DNA of 64,000 nt from Shinella sp. WSJ-2 (GCF_003432075.1 NZ_QWBU01000004.1:310001-374000); one strand, 5' to 3'; positions 29,020 through 37,127 are shown, numbered from the stretch's first letter. Notes: a model not told the origin generated them from the letters alone. Numbers and translations are program-made.

Positions 29020-29916
29020 CTACCATTCGGCGGCGATCTGGGTCCGCGCGGCCGAAAGCTTGCGGAAGAAATAGACGGTGAAGAGTATGGAGAGCAGGAT
29101 CGCGACATAGGCCATAGCATTGGCGAGACCCATGCGGGCATCGGCATAGGCTGTGCGCGAGACGAGCGTCCACAGCAGTTCCGTGCGCTTGGCCGGGCCG
29201 CCATCCGTCATGATCTTCACGATGTCATAGGCGCGGGCGACATCGAGCGATCGAATCGTCATCGCGATATAGGCGAAGGGCATGATGAAGGGCCAGGTGA
29301 CGTAGCGGAACGTCTGCCAGGGCGTGCAGCCGTCGACGCGCGCTGCCTCGATCGGCTCCTTCGGCATGGCAAGCAGGCCGGCGAGGATGAGGATGGCGAA
29401 GACGGAGGTGGACGACCAGATTTCCGCGACGAGGATCGCAAAGAAGGCAAGCGACCCGTCGATCAGCCACGGGATCGCCTGATCCGTGAGGCCGAGCGAT
29501 TGCAGCGCGTTGTTGACGAGGCCGATATTGTCATTGAACATGAACTTGAACTGGAAGCCGACGAGGATCGGCGAGAACATCATGGGGAACATCATGATGG
29601 TGCGCAGCAGCCGCTGACCGCGCGTTGCCTTCTCCACCAGCATGGCAAGGCCAAGGCCGAGCAGCATTTCGACATTCAGCGCCACGGTGAGCAGCAGCAC
29701 GGTTCGGCCGAAGGCCGTCCAGAACTCGATGTCCGTCAGGATGCGCGCATAGTTGCGGAAGCCGATCAGCGTGAAGAGCGATGCCGGCTGCGTCAGTCGG
29801 AACGGTGTGAAGCTCGAATAGAGCGACAGGATGAGCGGAATGATGACGACGGCTGCAAGCACCAGAATGGCGGGCAGCAGAAGCAGAAACGGTGCCGGTG
29901 GCCTCCAGCCTTTCAT
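29020..29916 (-). CDS. Carbohydrate ABC transporter permease (MalF type)
   Basis: A 298-aa inner-membrane permease with six predicted helices, starting with FLLLLPAILVLAAVVIIPLI. The EAA loop EPIEAARVDGCTPWQTFRYVTWPFIMP couples to the ATPase. An AGGAG site precedes the ATG at 29914-29916. It pairs with the next permease in the same operon. Confidence 0.94.
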   Translation of the reverse strand: MKGWRPPAPFLLLLPAILVLAAVVIIPLILSLYSSFTPFRLTQPASLFTLIGFRNYARILTDIEFWTAFGRTVLLLTVALNVEMLLGLGLAMLVEKATRGQRLLRTIMMFPMMFSPILVGFQFKFMFNDNIGLVNNALQSLGLTDQAIPWLIDGSLAFFAILVAEIWSSTSVFAILILAGLLAMPKEPIEAARVDGCTPWQTFRYVTWPFIMPFAYIAMTIRSLDVARAYDIVKIMTDGGPAKRTELLWTLVSRTAYADARMGLANAMAYVAILLSILFTVYFFRKLSAARTQIAAEW

Positions 29917-30011
29917 ATCGGCTTCTCCTGTCTTCACGAATGCAAGGAAAACCGCGCCTGCCGAAATCGGCGGCGTTCTCTCGTTTTCCGAAATGTCACT
30001 AGGGGTGGCAA

Positions 30012-30034
30012 GTGGCGCCGCAACGCGGCGCCAC
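30012..30034 (-). promoter_or_regulatory. Intercistronic hairpin after the binding-protein gene
   Basis: A perfect 10-bp stem (GTGGCGCCGC at 30012-30021, GCGGCGCCAC at 30025-30034) with a 3-nt loop. It lies 9 nt after the binding-protein stop, in the only long gap (127 bp) of the operon. No T-run follows. It mirrors the hairpin at 9735-9764 in the ribitol operon, so it probably protects the binding-protein message or attenuates transcription into the membrane genes. Confidence 0.65.
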
Positions 30035-30043
30035 CGGATAGGC

Positions 30044-31360
30044 TCAGAGCGAGCCGGCGTCTTCGAGAATCTGCGTCGCTTTGGCAGCGGCGGCATCCAG
30101 CGCCTCCTTGGAGGTCTTGTCGCCGAGGATGGCGGCTTGAAGCTCAGGATAGACGGCGTTGGAGATTTCGATCCACGATGCCGTCTGCGGCACCGCGAAG
30201 GCGTGCTTTGCGGCTTCCTGGAAGGCGCTCAGGACTTCCTTGCGATAGGGATCGCTTTCAGCCTGCTTGATGTTGTATTCCCAAACGGCCGTGCGCGTCG
30301 GCAGCGGACCTGCGGCGGATTCCAGCTTCTGACTGTCCTCGTTGGTGAGGAACCAGACGAGCGAGGCCGCCGCCTCCTTGTTGGCGCAGCTTTCCGTGAC
30401 CGAGAAGCCGTGATGACCCGACCAGCCGGTGCGCTTGCCGGAAGAGCCGGCCGGCTGCACCTTCACGCCGACATTGCCGGCGACCTTGGACGACTTCGGA
30501 TCGTTGAAGAAGCTCGCCCAGCCAGGCCAGTCGAGATTGACCGCGATGGTGCCCGAGGCGAACCCCTGGCCGAGGTCGTCCCAGAGATAGTTGGTCGTGC
30601 CGGCCGGAACGGCCTTCGCCTTATAAAGGTTCACGAACCAGTCGAGCGCGCGCACACCGGCTTCCGAATTGAAGGCGGGCTTGCCGTCGGCATCGAGATA
30701 TTCGCCGCCTTCGGCGACCAGCATCTCATAGAAGCGGCCGTTGATCGCCTCTTCCTTGCCGGCATATTGCGTGCCGTAGAAATCCGGCGGGCTGGAGAAG
30801 AAGATCGCCTGGTCGGTGACCTGCTGCCAGGTGTCCGGCGGCGCGAGATCGTAGCCGTACTTTTCCTTGAACGCCGCCTTCTTGGCATCGTCCTGATAGA
30901 GGCTCTTCTGGTAGTAGAGCGCCGATACGTCGAACTGCGCGCGCGGCAGCATGACCAGCTTGCCGCCGAGCGTCGAGGACGCGATGTTGGCTGGCACGAA
31001 GGCGTCGATCTCTTCCTTCGGCAGGAGCGCGTTCAGATCGGTGTAGATATCCGGGTACTGCGGGGCGAAGGACGAATGATTCGATCCGACGCACCAGGTG
31101 ATGTTGCCGGTCGCGATGTCCGACTTGATCTCCTTGTCCAGCTCGAAATGGTTCTTCTTCGAGAGAACGTTCACCTTCGCGCCGGTCGCCTTTTCCCAAT
31201 CGGCAATGCGCGCGTAGAGCGCCTCGTACTGCTGACCGCCGATGAGCTTCGCATCGATGGTGACGCCATCGAACTTGCCGGGCAGATCGGCTGCGAGCGC
31301 AGACCCCGCCCACGCGCAGATCACGGCACCGGCGGCAACGCCGGCTAGAAATCTCGTCAT
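30044..31360 (-). CDS. Carbohydrate ABC transporter substrate-binding protein
   Basis: A 438-aa extracellular solute-binding protein (family 1). The signal peptide MTRFLAGVAAGAVICAWAGS continues to ALAA, with cleavage near residue 23. The mature domain includes NHFELDKEIKSDIATGNITW, a hinge region and LDWPGWASFFNDP. The ATG at 31358-31360 has an excellent GGAGGAG site. As first gene of the leftward operon, it should capture the sugar or sugar acid degraded by the downstream enzymes. Its promoter region is shared with the divergent IclR regulator. Confidence 0.94.
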   Translation of the reverse strand: MTRFLAGVAAGAVICAWAGSALAADLPGKFDGVTIDAKLIGGQQYEALYARIADWEKATGAKVNVLSKKNHFELDKEIKSDIATGNITWCVGSNHSSFAPQYPDIYTDLNALLPKEEIDAFVPANIASSTLGGKLVMLPRAQFDVSALYYQKSLYQDDAKKAAFKEKYGYDLAPPDTWQQVTDQAIFFSSPPDFYGTQYAGKEEAINGRFYEMLVAEGGEYLDADGKPAFNSEAGVRALDWFVNLYKAKAVPAGTTNYLWDDLGQGFASGTIAVNLDWPGWASFFNDPKSSKVAGNVGVKVQPAGSSGKRTGWSGHHGFSVTESCANKEAAASLVWFLTNEDSQKLESAAGPLPTRTAVWEYNIKQAESDPYRKEVLSAFQEAAKHAFAVPQTASWIEISNAVYPELQAAILGDKTSKEALDAAAAKATQILEDAGSL

Positions 31361-31408
31361 CTTCTCCTCCCAAGTGGCTTTTCGCCAGCCCTTACCAATA
31401 AGAGCTTC

Positions 31409-31422
31409 ATTCATATACAAAC
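31409..31422. promoter_or_regulatory. Possible IclR operator half-conserved site (sugar-acid operon promoter)
   Basis: ATTCATATACAAAC fits the left half and centre of the ATTC-N2-AT-N2-GAAT pattern found at three other places in this locus, with two mismatches in the right arm. It lies about 50 bp upstream of the binding-protein ATG, in the divergent promoter region. Confidence 0.4.
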
Positions 31423-31480
31423 CATTTATTCATCCGTCGTCAAGTGATAACTGAAAACTCCCAATTGTCATGTGTGACTT

Positions 31481-31494
31481 ATGCGTATATGAAA
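31481..31494. promoter_or_regulatory. Possible IclR operator upstream of iclR
   Basis: ATGCGTATATGAAA matches ATTC-N2-AT-N2-GAAT with one mismatch per arm. It ends 24 bp before the proposed GTG start of the IclR gene, which is a good position for autoregulation. Confidence 0.45.
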
Positions 31495-31518
31495 TTGCTT
31501 ATTCACAGGGGATGGCGC

Positions 31519-32310
31519 GTGTCAGAAGACGAAAACGATCGCTACAGGGCGCCGGCGCTCGACAAGGGCCTGGATATCCTCGAACTTCTCGCCGCCGTGG
31601 ATGGCGGGTTGACCCAGGCAGAGATTGCCAAGCGGCTCGACCGCAGCCCGAACGAATTCTACCGGATGCTCGATCGCCTGGTGAAACGTGGCTATGTCAC
31701 GCGCATCGACGGCGACCGTTTTTCGCTCACGCTCAAGCTCTTCGGCCTCGCCCAGCTCCATGCCCCGGTGCGACGCCTCGTCTCCTTCGCGGTTCCCCTG
31801 ATGCGCGAGCTTGCTGAGACCTCGCGGCAGGCCAACCAGCTCGTCGTGTTCGACCGCGGCAATCCCGTCGTCATCGCCCAGCAGGAAGCGCCCGGTTACT
31901 GGGGCATTTCCATCCGCGTCGGCTCACGCATCAGTCTATTCGAAACCGGCTCCGGCCACGCTTTGCTGGCCTTCCGGTCGCCGCAGGAGCGCATGCGCAT
32001 GATCGCCGAAAATGTCGGCAGCGGCGGCGAGGATGGACGCGTGACGCCGGAATTCCTGGCGCGCCTCGACCTCATTCGCGCGCGCGGTTACGAGATGATG
32101 CCGAGCGCCCAGACGGCCGGCGTCATCAACCTCTCGGCCCCGGTTCTCGGCGCCGATGGCACTGCAATCGCCGCGCTTACCGTGCCCTATATCACGCTGA
32201 TCAATGCGCCGGCGGCGCCGGATATCTCCACGACGATCCAACTGATCAGCGAAACCACCAGCAAGCTTTCCGAAATGACCGGCGCCGACTTCAAGCCGAG
32301 CGACGAGTAA
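31519..32310 (+). CDS. IclR-family transcriptional regulator
   Basis: A 263-aa IclR-type regulator. The N-terminal winged helix starts RAPALDKGLDILELLAAVDG and includes LTQAEIAKRLDRSPNEFYRML. The effector domain follows (GNPVVIAQQEAPG, GSGHALLAF, SAQTAGVINLSAPVLGADGT). The GTG at 31519 was chosen because AGGGGA precedes it by about 7 bp and the protein then begins at the usual distance from the HTH. Upstream in-frame codons lack a ribosome-binding site and would cross the putative operator. It is divergent from the sugar-acid operon and probably its local regulator. Confidence 0.9.
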   Translation: MSEDENDRYRAPALDKGLDILELLAAVDGGLTQAEIAKRLDRSPNEFYRMLDRLVKRGYVTRIDGDRFSLTLKLFGLAQLHAPVRRLVSFAVPLMRELAETSRQANQLVVFDRGNPVVIAQQEAPGYWGISIRVGSRISLFETGSGHALLAFRSPQERMRMIAENVGSGGEDGRVTPEFLARLDLIRARGYEMMPSAQTAGVINLSAPVLGADGTAIAALTVPYITLINAPAAPDISTTIQLISETTSKLSEMTGADFKPSDE

Positions 32311-32324
32311 ATTCGTATTTGAAT
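32311..32324. promoter_or_regulatory. Putative IclR operator before the second maoC gene
   Basis: ATTCGTATTTGAAT is a palindrome of form ATTC-N2-AT-N2-GAAT, located directly after the iclR stop and about 50 bp before the MaoC start. The same pattern occurs at 35228-35241. Exact symmetry of both 4-bp arms supports a dimer-binding site. Confidence 0.55.
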
Positions 32325-32372
32325 AGATCATTCTTATGAGGCATGCTCTCCTCGTTAAGAGGAGCCAGCATC

Positions 32373-32897
32373 ATGTCGACCGTCGGAATCGAAAGCACCC
32401 ATCCCAAAACCATGCCGGAGTCGCATGCGGCACTACCGGTGTGGAATTCGGAAAACTGGTTTTACGAGGATTTCGCGGTCGGCCATAAGATACGCTCGCT
32501 GCGCCGCACGATCTCCGAAGGCGAATCGATGCAGTTCAACGCGCTGGTACTCGACATGCACCCCTATGTCGGCGACCAGATCTTCGCCGAGACGGAGGGC
32601 ATGTTCGGCCGCCGCCTCGTGGCGGGTGCCTTCGTGTTTTCGGCCGGGCTCGGACTTGTGGCGACCAACTGCGTCAACGCCTTTTCATATGGCTATGACC
32701 GCCTGCGCTTCATCAAGCCGGTCTTCATCGGCGACACGATTTACACGATCCGCACCAATCTCGACAAACAGCCGAAATATGACGAACTCGGCCTCATCCG
32801 CGCGAGCTATGAGGTCTTCAAGGGCGAAGGCGAACTGGTGCTCTATTGCGAGCACATCCAGACCGTCAAATACCGGGACGGCAAACCGCAGGCGTAG
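32373..32897 (+). CDS. MaoC-family dehydratase (second copy)
   Basis: A 174-aa hot-dog-fold protein related to the MaoC protein at 24060. Shared blocks include [20 protein letters not shown]. This copy has a ~30-residue N-terminal extension and [16 protein letters not shown] where the first copy has [16 protein letters not shown], so the catalytic Asp/His arrangement looks altered. An AGGAG site supports the ATG at 32373; an earlier ATG at 32343 lacks one. It follows iclR after 62 bp and a putative operator, and its end lies 9 bp from the convergent binding-protein-like gene. Confidence 0.85.
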   Translation: MSTVGIESTHPKTMPESHAALPVWNSENWFYEDFAVGHKIRSLRRTISEGESMQFNALVLDMHPYVGDQIFAETEGMFGRRLVAGAFVFSAGLGLVATNCVNAFSYGYDRLRFIKPVFIGDTIYTIRTNLDKQPKYDELGLIRASYEVFKGEGELVLYCEHIQTVKYRDGKPQA

Positions 32898-32906
32898 GAG
32901 CGCGCC

Positions 32907-34043
32907 CTACCGAAAGCTCTTCACGAAGAGATTGTTGAGATCGGCGACGGCTTTCGCGGCCGGCTCCTGACTCGTCAAGGCCTGGTTTATGCGTTGCGAC
33001 GCTGCCTCCTGGAACGGCATGTATCCGTCATGGCGTGGTCGCAGCCAGGCGCCTTCCAACGTATTGCGGGTGTTTCGGTAGAAGCCGAGCGTGGCGGCGT
33101 TGGCCGCCTCGTCCTCCCACCCTGCGGCATGACCCGGCTGGCCGCCGGAGCGCCAATAGCGATCAGCCTGCACCGCCCCGCCGGCAATCCAGTACGCAAA
33201 ATCGATGGCGGCCTCGCGGTTTTCCGAGAAGGCAGAGACGGCGATGCCCGTACCGCCAAGCGCCGAGCCTACAGGTCCGCCCGCGCCGGCGACCGGCATG
33301 TCGGCAAAGGCGACACGGTTTGCCCGGAAGTCCTGCAGGGAATAGCTGACATAGCCATAGATCAGTGGCGAGACGGTATAGGGCGAACCCGCCTCGCCCA
33401 TACGGTCCAGCACGACGATCGGGTCCATGCCGATGCATGCGGGCTCGACGAGCGCGGCCAGCTCCCGGATCATCTCGATCGCCTGCACGCCGGTTTCAGC
33501 GTCGACGAACGGTCGGTCCCGCTCCACCGAACACGGCCGGCCGAGATTACCGCACAGCGAAAACAGACACATCAGCGAATGCGGCGGGCGTAGCGGCAAC
33601 AGCACCTCCCCGGCTTTTGCCAGGTCGAGGACTTCCGCCCAGGTCGTCGGCGGCGCGGCGAGCCGGTCCGGCCGGAAGGCCAGAACCTGGGTTGCCGCAT
33701 CGATTGGAAAAGCCCATTGGCGGCCCTGCCAATTGTAGCTTGGGAACGATTTGCCAACAGAGCCCTTGGCCAAAGCCGAAAAGCCGGCTTCGCGGCCTGC
33801 CACGTCGAGCGGCGCAAGGCAGTTCTCCGCCGTGATCTGGCCGACATGCGGATGGTCGATCACGATGAGATCGTAGCGGCGGGCAAGCTCCTCGACAGGA
33901 AAGCTCTCGAAATCCTGCAGCGAGCGCTTGTCCCATTCGACGCGAACGCCTGTCCTCTCCAGCCAATCCTCGGAGCATGCGACCATCGGATCGTAACCGC
34001 GCGGATGGCTCCAGGTCATGCCCTTCAGCGTGATGCCGCTCAT
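32907..34043 (-). CDS. Extracellular-solute-binding-protein fold without signal peptide
   Basis: A 378-aa protein resembling family-1 ABC binding proteins (YDLIVIDHPHVGQITAE, QWAFPIDAATQVLAFRPDRL, PPTTWAEVLDLAKAG, FSENREAAIDFAYWIAGG). It begins directly with the first strand (MSGITLKGMTWSHPRGYDP) and has no signal sequence or lipobox. Its start overlaps the stop of the CoA-transferase gene (ATGA), so an upstream exported start is not available without leaving the frame. No permease or ATPase gene is adjacent. It may be a cytoplasmic ligand-binding protein; the function is unknown. Confidence 0.8.
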   Translation of the reverse strand: MSGITLKGMTWSHPRGYDPMVACSEDWLERTGVRVEWDKRSLQDFESFPVEELARRYDLIVIDHPHVGQITAENCLAPLDVAGREAGFSALAKGSVGKSFPSYNWQGRQWAFPIDAATQVLAFRPDRLAAPPTTWAEVLDLAKAGEVLLPLRPPHSLMCLFSLCGNLGRPCSVERDRPFVDAETGVQAIEMIRELAALVEPACIGMDPIVVLDRMGEAGSPYTVSPLIYGYVSYSLQDFRANRVAFADMPVAGAGGPVGSALGGTGIAVSAFSENREAAIDFAYWIAGGAVQADRYWRSGGQPGHAAGWEDEAANAATLGFYRNTRNTLEGAWLRPRHDGYMPFQEAASQRINQALTSQEPAAKAVADLNNLFVKSFR

Positions 34044-35191
34044 GCGAATTCCTCCCGGATGCGCGCGGTATGCTCGCCGATGCGCGGCGCGGCACGGCCG
34101 CCGGACGGCCGCGCACCATCAACGCGGATCGGGCAGCGGGTCGTGCCGATGGTGACATCGTCCTCCCGCGTCACCGTCTGCAGCATGTCGAGGATCTGGA
34201 AGCCTTCGTTCGTCAAAAGCTCCGGCCATTCCAGCACCTTCGAGCACCAGATATCGGCAGGCTCGAGGATGGAGAGCCAATGGTCGACCGTCTCGGTGGC
34301 GATGCGCGCCGCAATGATCTGCTTGATCGTATCGCGCTCGGTAAACCAGGCCTTGGCATCATCGCGGTAGATAGCGAGCGCCTCGAGACCCAGCAGGTCC
34401 TGCAAGCGGCCGATCGGCGTCATGGCGATGGCGAGATAGCCGTCCTTGGCCGGATAGACGCCATAAGGCGCCGAAAGATAGGCGTGCGCGCTGCGGAAAC
34501 CGGAGCGCTTCGGCCGGCGGCCGCCGTCGTTCAGATGCGTGGTCAGCACCTCGAACTGGAAATCGACGAGGCTTTCCAGCAGACTGGTCTGGATATGCGC
34601 ACCCTTGCCCGAAATACCCCGGCGCACGAGCGCAGCGAGGATGCCCTGGCAGGTATTGGCGCCGGCCAGCATGTCGGCAACCGCGAGACCGAAGGGCACC
34701 GGGCCCTGCTGCTCGTCGCCGTTCAGCCACATCAGCCCGGAGCGGGCCTGCGCGAGAAGGTCTTGCCCCGGCCGCATGACCCAGGGCCCTTCCTCACCGT
34801 AACCGCTGATCGAGGCATAGACGATAGCCGGATTGATCGCCTTCACCGCCTCATAATCGAGGCCAAGCCGCTCGATGACGCCGGGCCGGAAATTCTGGAT
34901 AACGACATCCGCAGCACCGATCAGCTTGCGCAGGAAAGCCAGATCCTCGGCATTCTTCAGGTCGATTCCCAGACTTTCCTTGCCGCGATTGATAGCGTGG
35001 AACAGCGTCGAGTCCCCGCCCACTTCGGTATCGCTGAGATAAAGCCGCCGCGAAAGATCGCCGCCGTCGGGCCGCTCGATCTTGATGACGCGGGCGCCAA
35101 GATCGAGCAGCCGCAGCGAGCAATAGGGCCCCGACAGGAACTGGCTCATATCGACGACGGTCAGGCCGGCCAACAGTCCGTTGTCGTCCAT
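34040..35191 (-). CDS. CaiB/BaiF-family CoA-transferase
   Basis: A 383-aa family-III CoA-transferase. It starts with LLAGLTVVDMSQFLSGPYCS and has VIKIERPDGGDLSRR and the catalytic Asp in RPGQDLLAQARSGLMW (about residue 140). GISGKGAHIQTSLLESLVDF and GYLAIAMTPIGRL follow. These enzymes move CoA between acyl-CoA and free carboxylates through an aspartyl-CoA anhydride. It heads a two-gene leftward operon with the signal-less binding protein, and its promoter contains a copy of the palindrome found near iclR. Confidence 0.93.
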   Translation of the reverse strand: MDDNGLLAGLTVVDMSQFLSGPYCSLRLLDLGARVIKIERPDGGDLSRRLYLSDTEVGGDSTLFHAINRGKESLGIDLKNAEDLAFLRKLIGAADVVIQNFRPGVIERLGLDYEAVKAINPAIVYASISGYGEEGPWVMRPGQDLLAQARSGLMWLNGDEQQGPVPFGLAVADMLAGANTCQGILAALVRRGISGKGAHIQTSLLESLVDFQFEVLTTHLNDGGRRPKRSGFRSAHAYLSAPYGVYPAKDGYLAIAMTPIGRLQDLLGLEALAIYRDDAKAWFTERDTIKQIIAARIATETVDHWLSILEPADIWCSKVLEWPELLTNEGFQILDMLQTVTREDDVTIGTTRCPIRVDGARPSGGRAAPRIGEHTARIREEFA

Positions 35192-35226
35192 TTTCTCCCC
35201 CCGCGCCGAACCGAAAAGCGCTATAT

Positions 35227-35242
35227 AATTCCTATGTGAATT
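35227..35242. promoter_or_regulatory. Putative IclR operator upstream of the CoA-transferase operon
   Basis: AATTCCTATGTGAATT is a 16-bp palindrome (AATTC-N2-AT-N2-GAATT), the most symmetric of four related sites in 31.4-35.2 kb. It lies about 36 bp upstream of the CoA-transferase start, overlapping an AT-rich stretch likely to be the promoter. Confidence 0.6.
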
Positions 35243-35526
35243 TTTCCTTTATATATGAGGCAAAATTGAACCCTGTCAAGGCGCTCGCGCTGAACCGTAG
35301 ACAGAACAACCTGATGTCTTGCTGACACGGCGTCGCTGAGACTGATCTTGAAACCGAAAAGCTCCTACACGACCTTCGCCAGGCACAAACCCGTAGAAGT
35401 TTTATGCCGGCGGTTCAGTCTTAAAGGCCGTCATCACTCAAGCGCGAGAGTGGACATAAGCGGACTGCGGTGCATCCTTTTCGCGATTACCGCGAGAGAA
35501 TTGCAAGGAAAGGCGCAACAGCCTAT
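35243..35526. other. Intergenic region, no gene seen
   Basis: With the promoter before it, this forms the 335-bp gap upstream of the CoA-transferase gene. It starts AT-rich and then shows no codon structure, hairpin or repeat that I can support. Its short open frames lack ribosome-binding sites. Confidence 0.5.
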
Positions 35527-36159
35527 CTAGTACATCGTCTTCCTGTAGTCGTCCTCCAAGCCTGCATCGATCACCCGCATCTCCTCCTCGCTTGGTGCAC
35601 CAGTCGTTTCATCGAGGATCATCCTAATCAACGACGGCATTTGGCTGCGATCCTGGCGTTGACTTGGATCCCAAAGCTGCGAACGCTTGAGAGCCTTTGC
35701 ACAATGCAGAAAGACCTGTTTGACCTGCACAACAATTGCGAGTACCGGGGCTCGATTGTTGACCGTCATCGTCTCCAGAAGTTTCGGGTCGGTAACCAAT
35801 CTGGCAGCCCCGTTGACCCGAAGGGTGTCTTCAAAGCCAGGTATCATGAACAATAGCCCAACCGCCGGATTTGCTATGATGTTGGACAGGCTATCCAATC
35901 TGTTGTTTCCGGGACGATCGGGGATAACCAGCGTTTTGCTGTCCAAGATTTTCACGAAGCCGGGCGGATCGCCGCGCGGGCTCACATCGGCGCGACCATT
36001 CAGGTCCTGAGTACCCAAACAAAGAAACGGTGAACGCCGGATGAATTCCTGGGCATGCATGCCAAGAGTTGCCTGCATCTTCTGAACCGCAAGATCATGC
36101 GTCGCTGGATATAGTTCCCGCAGTGTCTGCTCGTCGTTGATCACAAATCTCTCTTCCAT
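35527..36159 (-). CDS. FMN-dependent pyridoxamine-phosphate-oxidase-fold (PPOX) protein
   Basis: A 210-aa split-barrel flavoprotein of the group annotated as MSMEG_1061-like PPOX proteins. Conserved stretches include FIRRSPFLCLGTQDLNGRAD, SPRGDPPGFVKILDSKTLVI and PDRPGNNRLDSLSNIIANPA, which make the FMN-binding barrel. A pairing helix at the C-terminus contains HCAKALKRSQLWDPS. The likely role is an FMN- or F420-linked reduction of small molecules. An AGGAGGGG site supports the start. It stands alone, with a 16-bp palindrome 31 bp upstream. Confidence 0.87.
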   Translation of the reverse strand: MEERFVINDEQTLRELYPATHDLAVQKMQATLGMHAQEFIRRSPFLCLGTQDLNGRADVSPRGDPPGFVKILDSKTLVIPDRPGNNRLDSLSNIIANPAVGLLFMIPGFEDTLRVNGAARLVTDPKLLETMTVNNRAPVLAIVVQVKQVFLHCAKALKRSQLWDPSQRQDRSQMPSLIRMILDETTGAPSEEEMRVIDAGLEDDYRKTMY

Positions 36160-36190
36160 AGATTTCCCCTCCTGAGAACAAACCCCTCAT

Positions 36191-36206
36191 TGATGTACGT
36201 ACCTCA
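36191..36206. promoter_or_regulatory. Palindromic operator upstream of the PPOX gene
   Basis: TGATGTACGTACCTCA is a 16-bp palindrome with a single asymmetric pair and a GTACGTAC core. It is 31 bp upstream of the PPOX start. Cores of this kind are common in TetR-family operators, but no TetR gene is in the neighbourhood, so the regulator is unknown. Confidence 0.5.
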
Positions 36207-36541
36207 TATTGTCAAGAGTCTCCCGCTGCATCGGCGTCAGATGGGCGCGCCAACTCGAAACTGCGGGCCAAACTCGGGCCACATCGCCAAACGTTTTTTG
36301 GATGGCGGCTCTTACGGCGCCCGGATATCACACAGGTTTCAATGCTTAGTATCGAGCGGACCTGCCGTGTAGCCAGCGTGCTGGAGCCGTCGTGAACGCG
36401 TCGCGCTCGAGAAACGCGCATGATATCCTCATGCGTCGAGAACCCTAGCCCCAGTCAGCCCTGACATGCATCGTCCCGTTTCGGGTTCGCTGGCGCTCCA
36501 ACAGGGATGAAGGAAGGCACTTAAAACGACCAGAACGCCGC
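36207..36541. other. Intergenic region, no gene seen
   Basis: About 335 bp between the PPOX operator and the GNAT gene end. Short open frames on both strands lack recognisable similarity and ribosome-binding sites. It may contain decayed sequence, but nothing specific can be named. Confidence 0.45.
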
Positions 36542-36976
36542 TTAGTTTTGGTGTCCAGACCGCGTTACGCGATACGCCATCCCCAATGATCTCGGAGCCG
36601 TTTCCTTGAAACCGAATTTCTCATAGAGCTTATTTGCGGGAACATCCGCGATGAGGCTTACATAAGACGAGATAGGTAATTCTCGCGCGACATATGCCAT
36701 GATCGCCTCCATGATCGCTTTTCCAAGCCCTCGCCCTTGGTGATCAGGATGTACGGCGATATCGACAACCTGAAAAAAGCAGCCTCCATCGCCAATTAAC
36801 CGACCCATTCCGACAGCTGCGTCGCGATACATCACAACGATTGAATAGAGCGTTCCTGCCAGCCCTAAGCGGGCCGCGTTTTCAGAGAACGCGCTGAGGC
36901 CGGCGGCGGCACGAAGGTGCAGATACTCTTCCACCGTCACAGGCCTGGAGATGGTGCAGTATTCAGAACTCTTCAT
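36542..36976 (-). CDS. GNAT-family N-acetyltransferase
   Basis: A 144-aa acetyltransferase with the acetyl-CoA-binding motif A in VVDIAVHPDHQGRGLGKAIM (Q/RxxGxG/A as QGRGLG) and motif B near LYEKFGFKET. Size is normal for a single GNAT domain. The substrate cannot be deduced. It is transcribed alone; the ribosome-binding site is weak. Confidence 0.87.
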   Translation of the reverse strand: MKSSEYCTISRPVTVEEYLHLRAAAGLSAFSENAARLGLAGTLYSIVVMYRDAAVGMGRLIGDGGCFFQVVDIAVHPDHQGRGLGKAIMEAIMAYVARELPISSYVSLIADVPANKLYEKFGFKETAPRSLGMAYRVTRSGHQN

Positions 36977-37127
36977 TTAGAAAGGTCGCCTTCGGTTGAA
37001 TGCCTAAATAGCAGGCTTCCCACTTCAAGCCAGGTGATTTGTCAATGGCGATCCAAAGCTGACAGCAGATCTCGGGCTTGTGTTCGCGCCGCGTCATTCC
37101 ACAGAGCCCGCCCTTAATGCGATTTTG

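Noticed and set aside
35470-35856. A 128-codon plus-strand frame overlapping the PPOX gene end
   Set aside because: Opposite to a conserved flavoprotein and without similarity or a ribosome-binding site.
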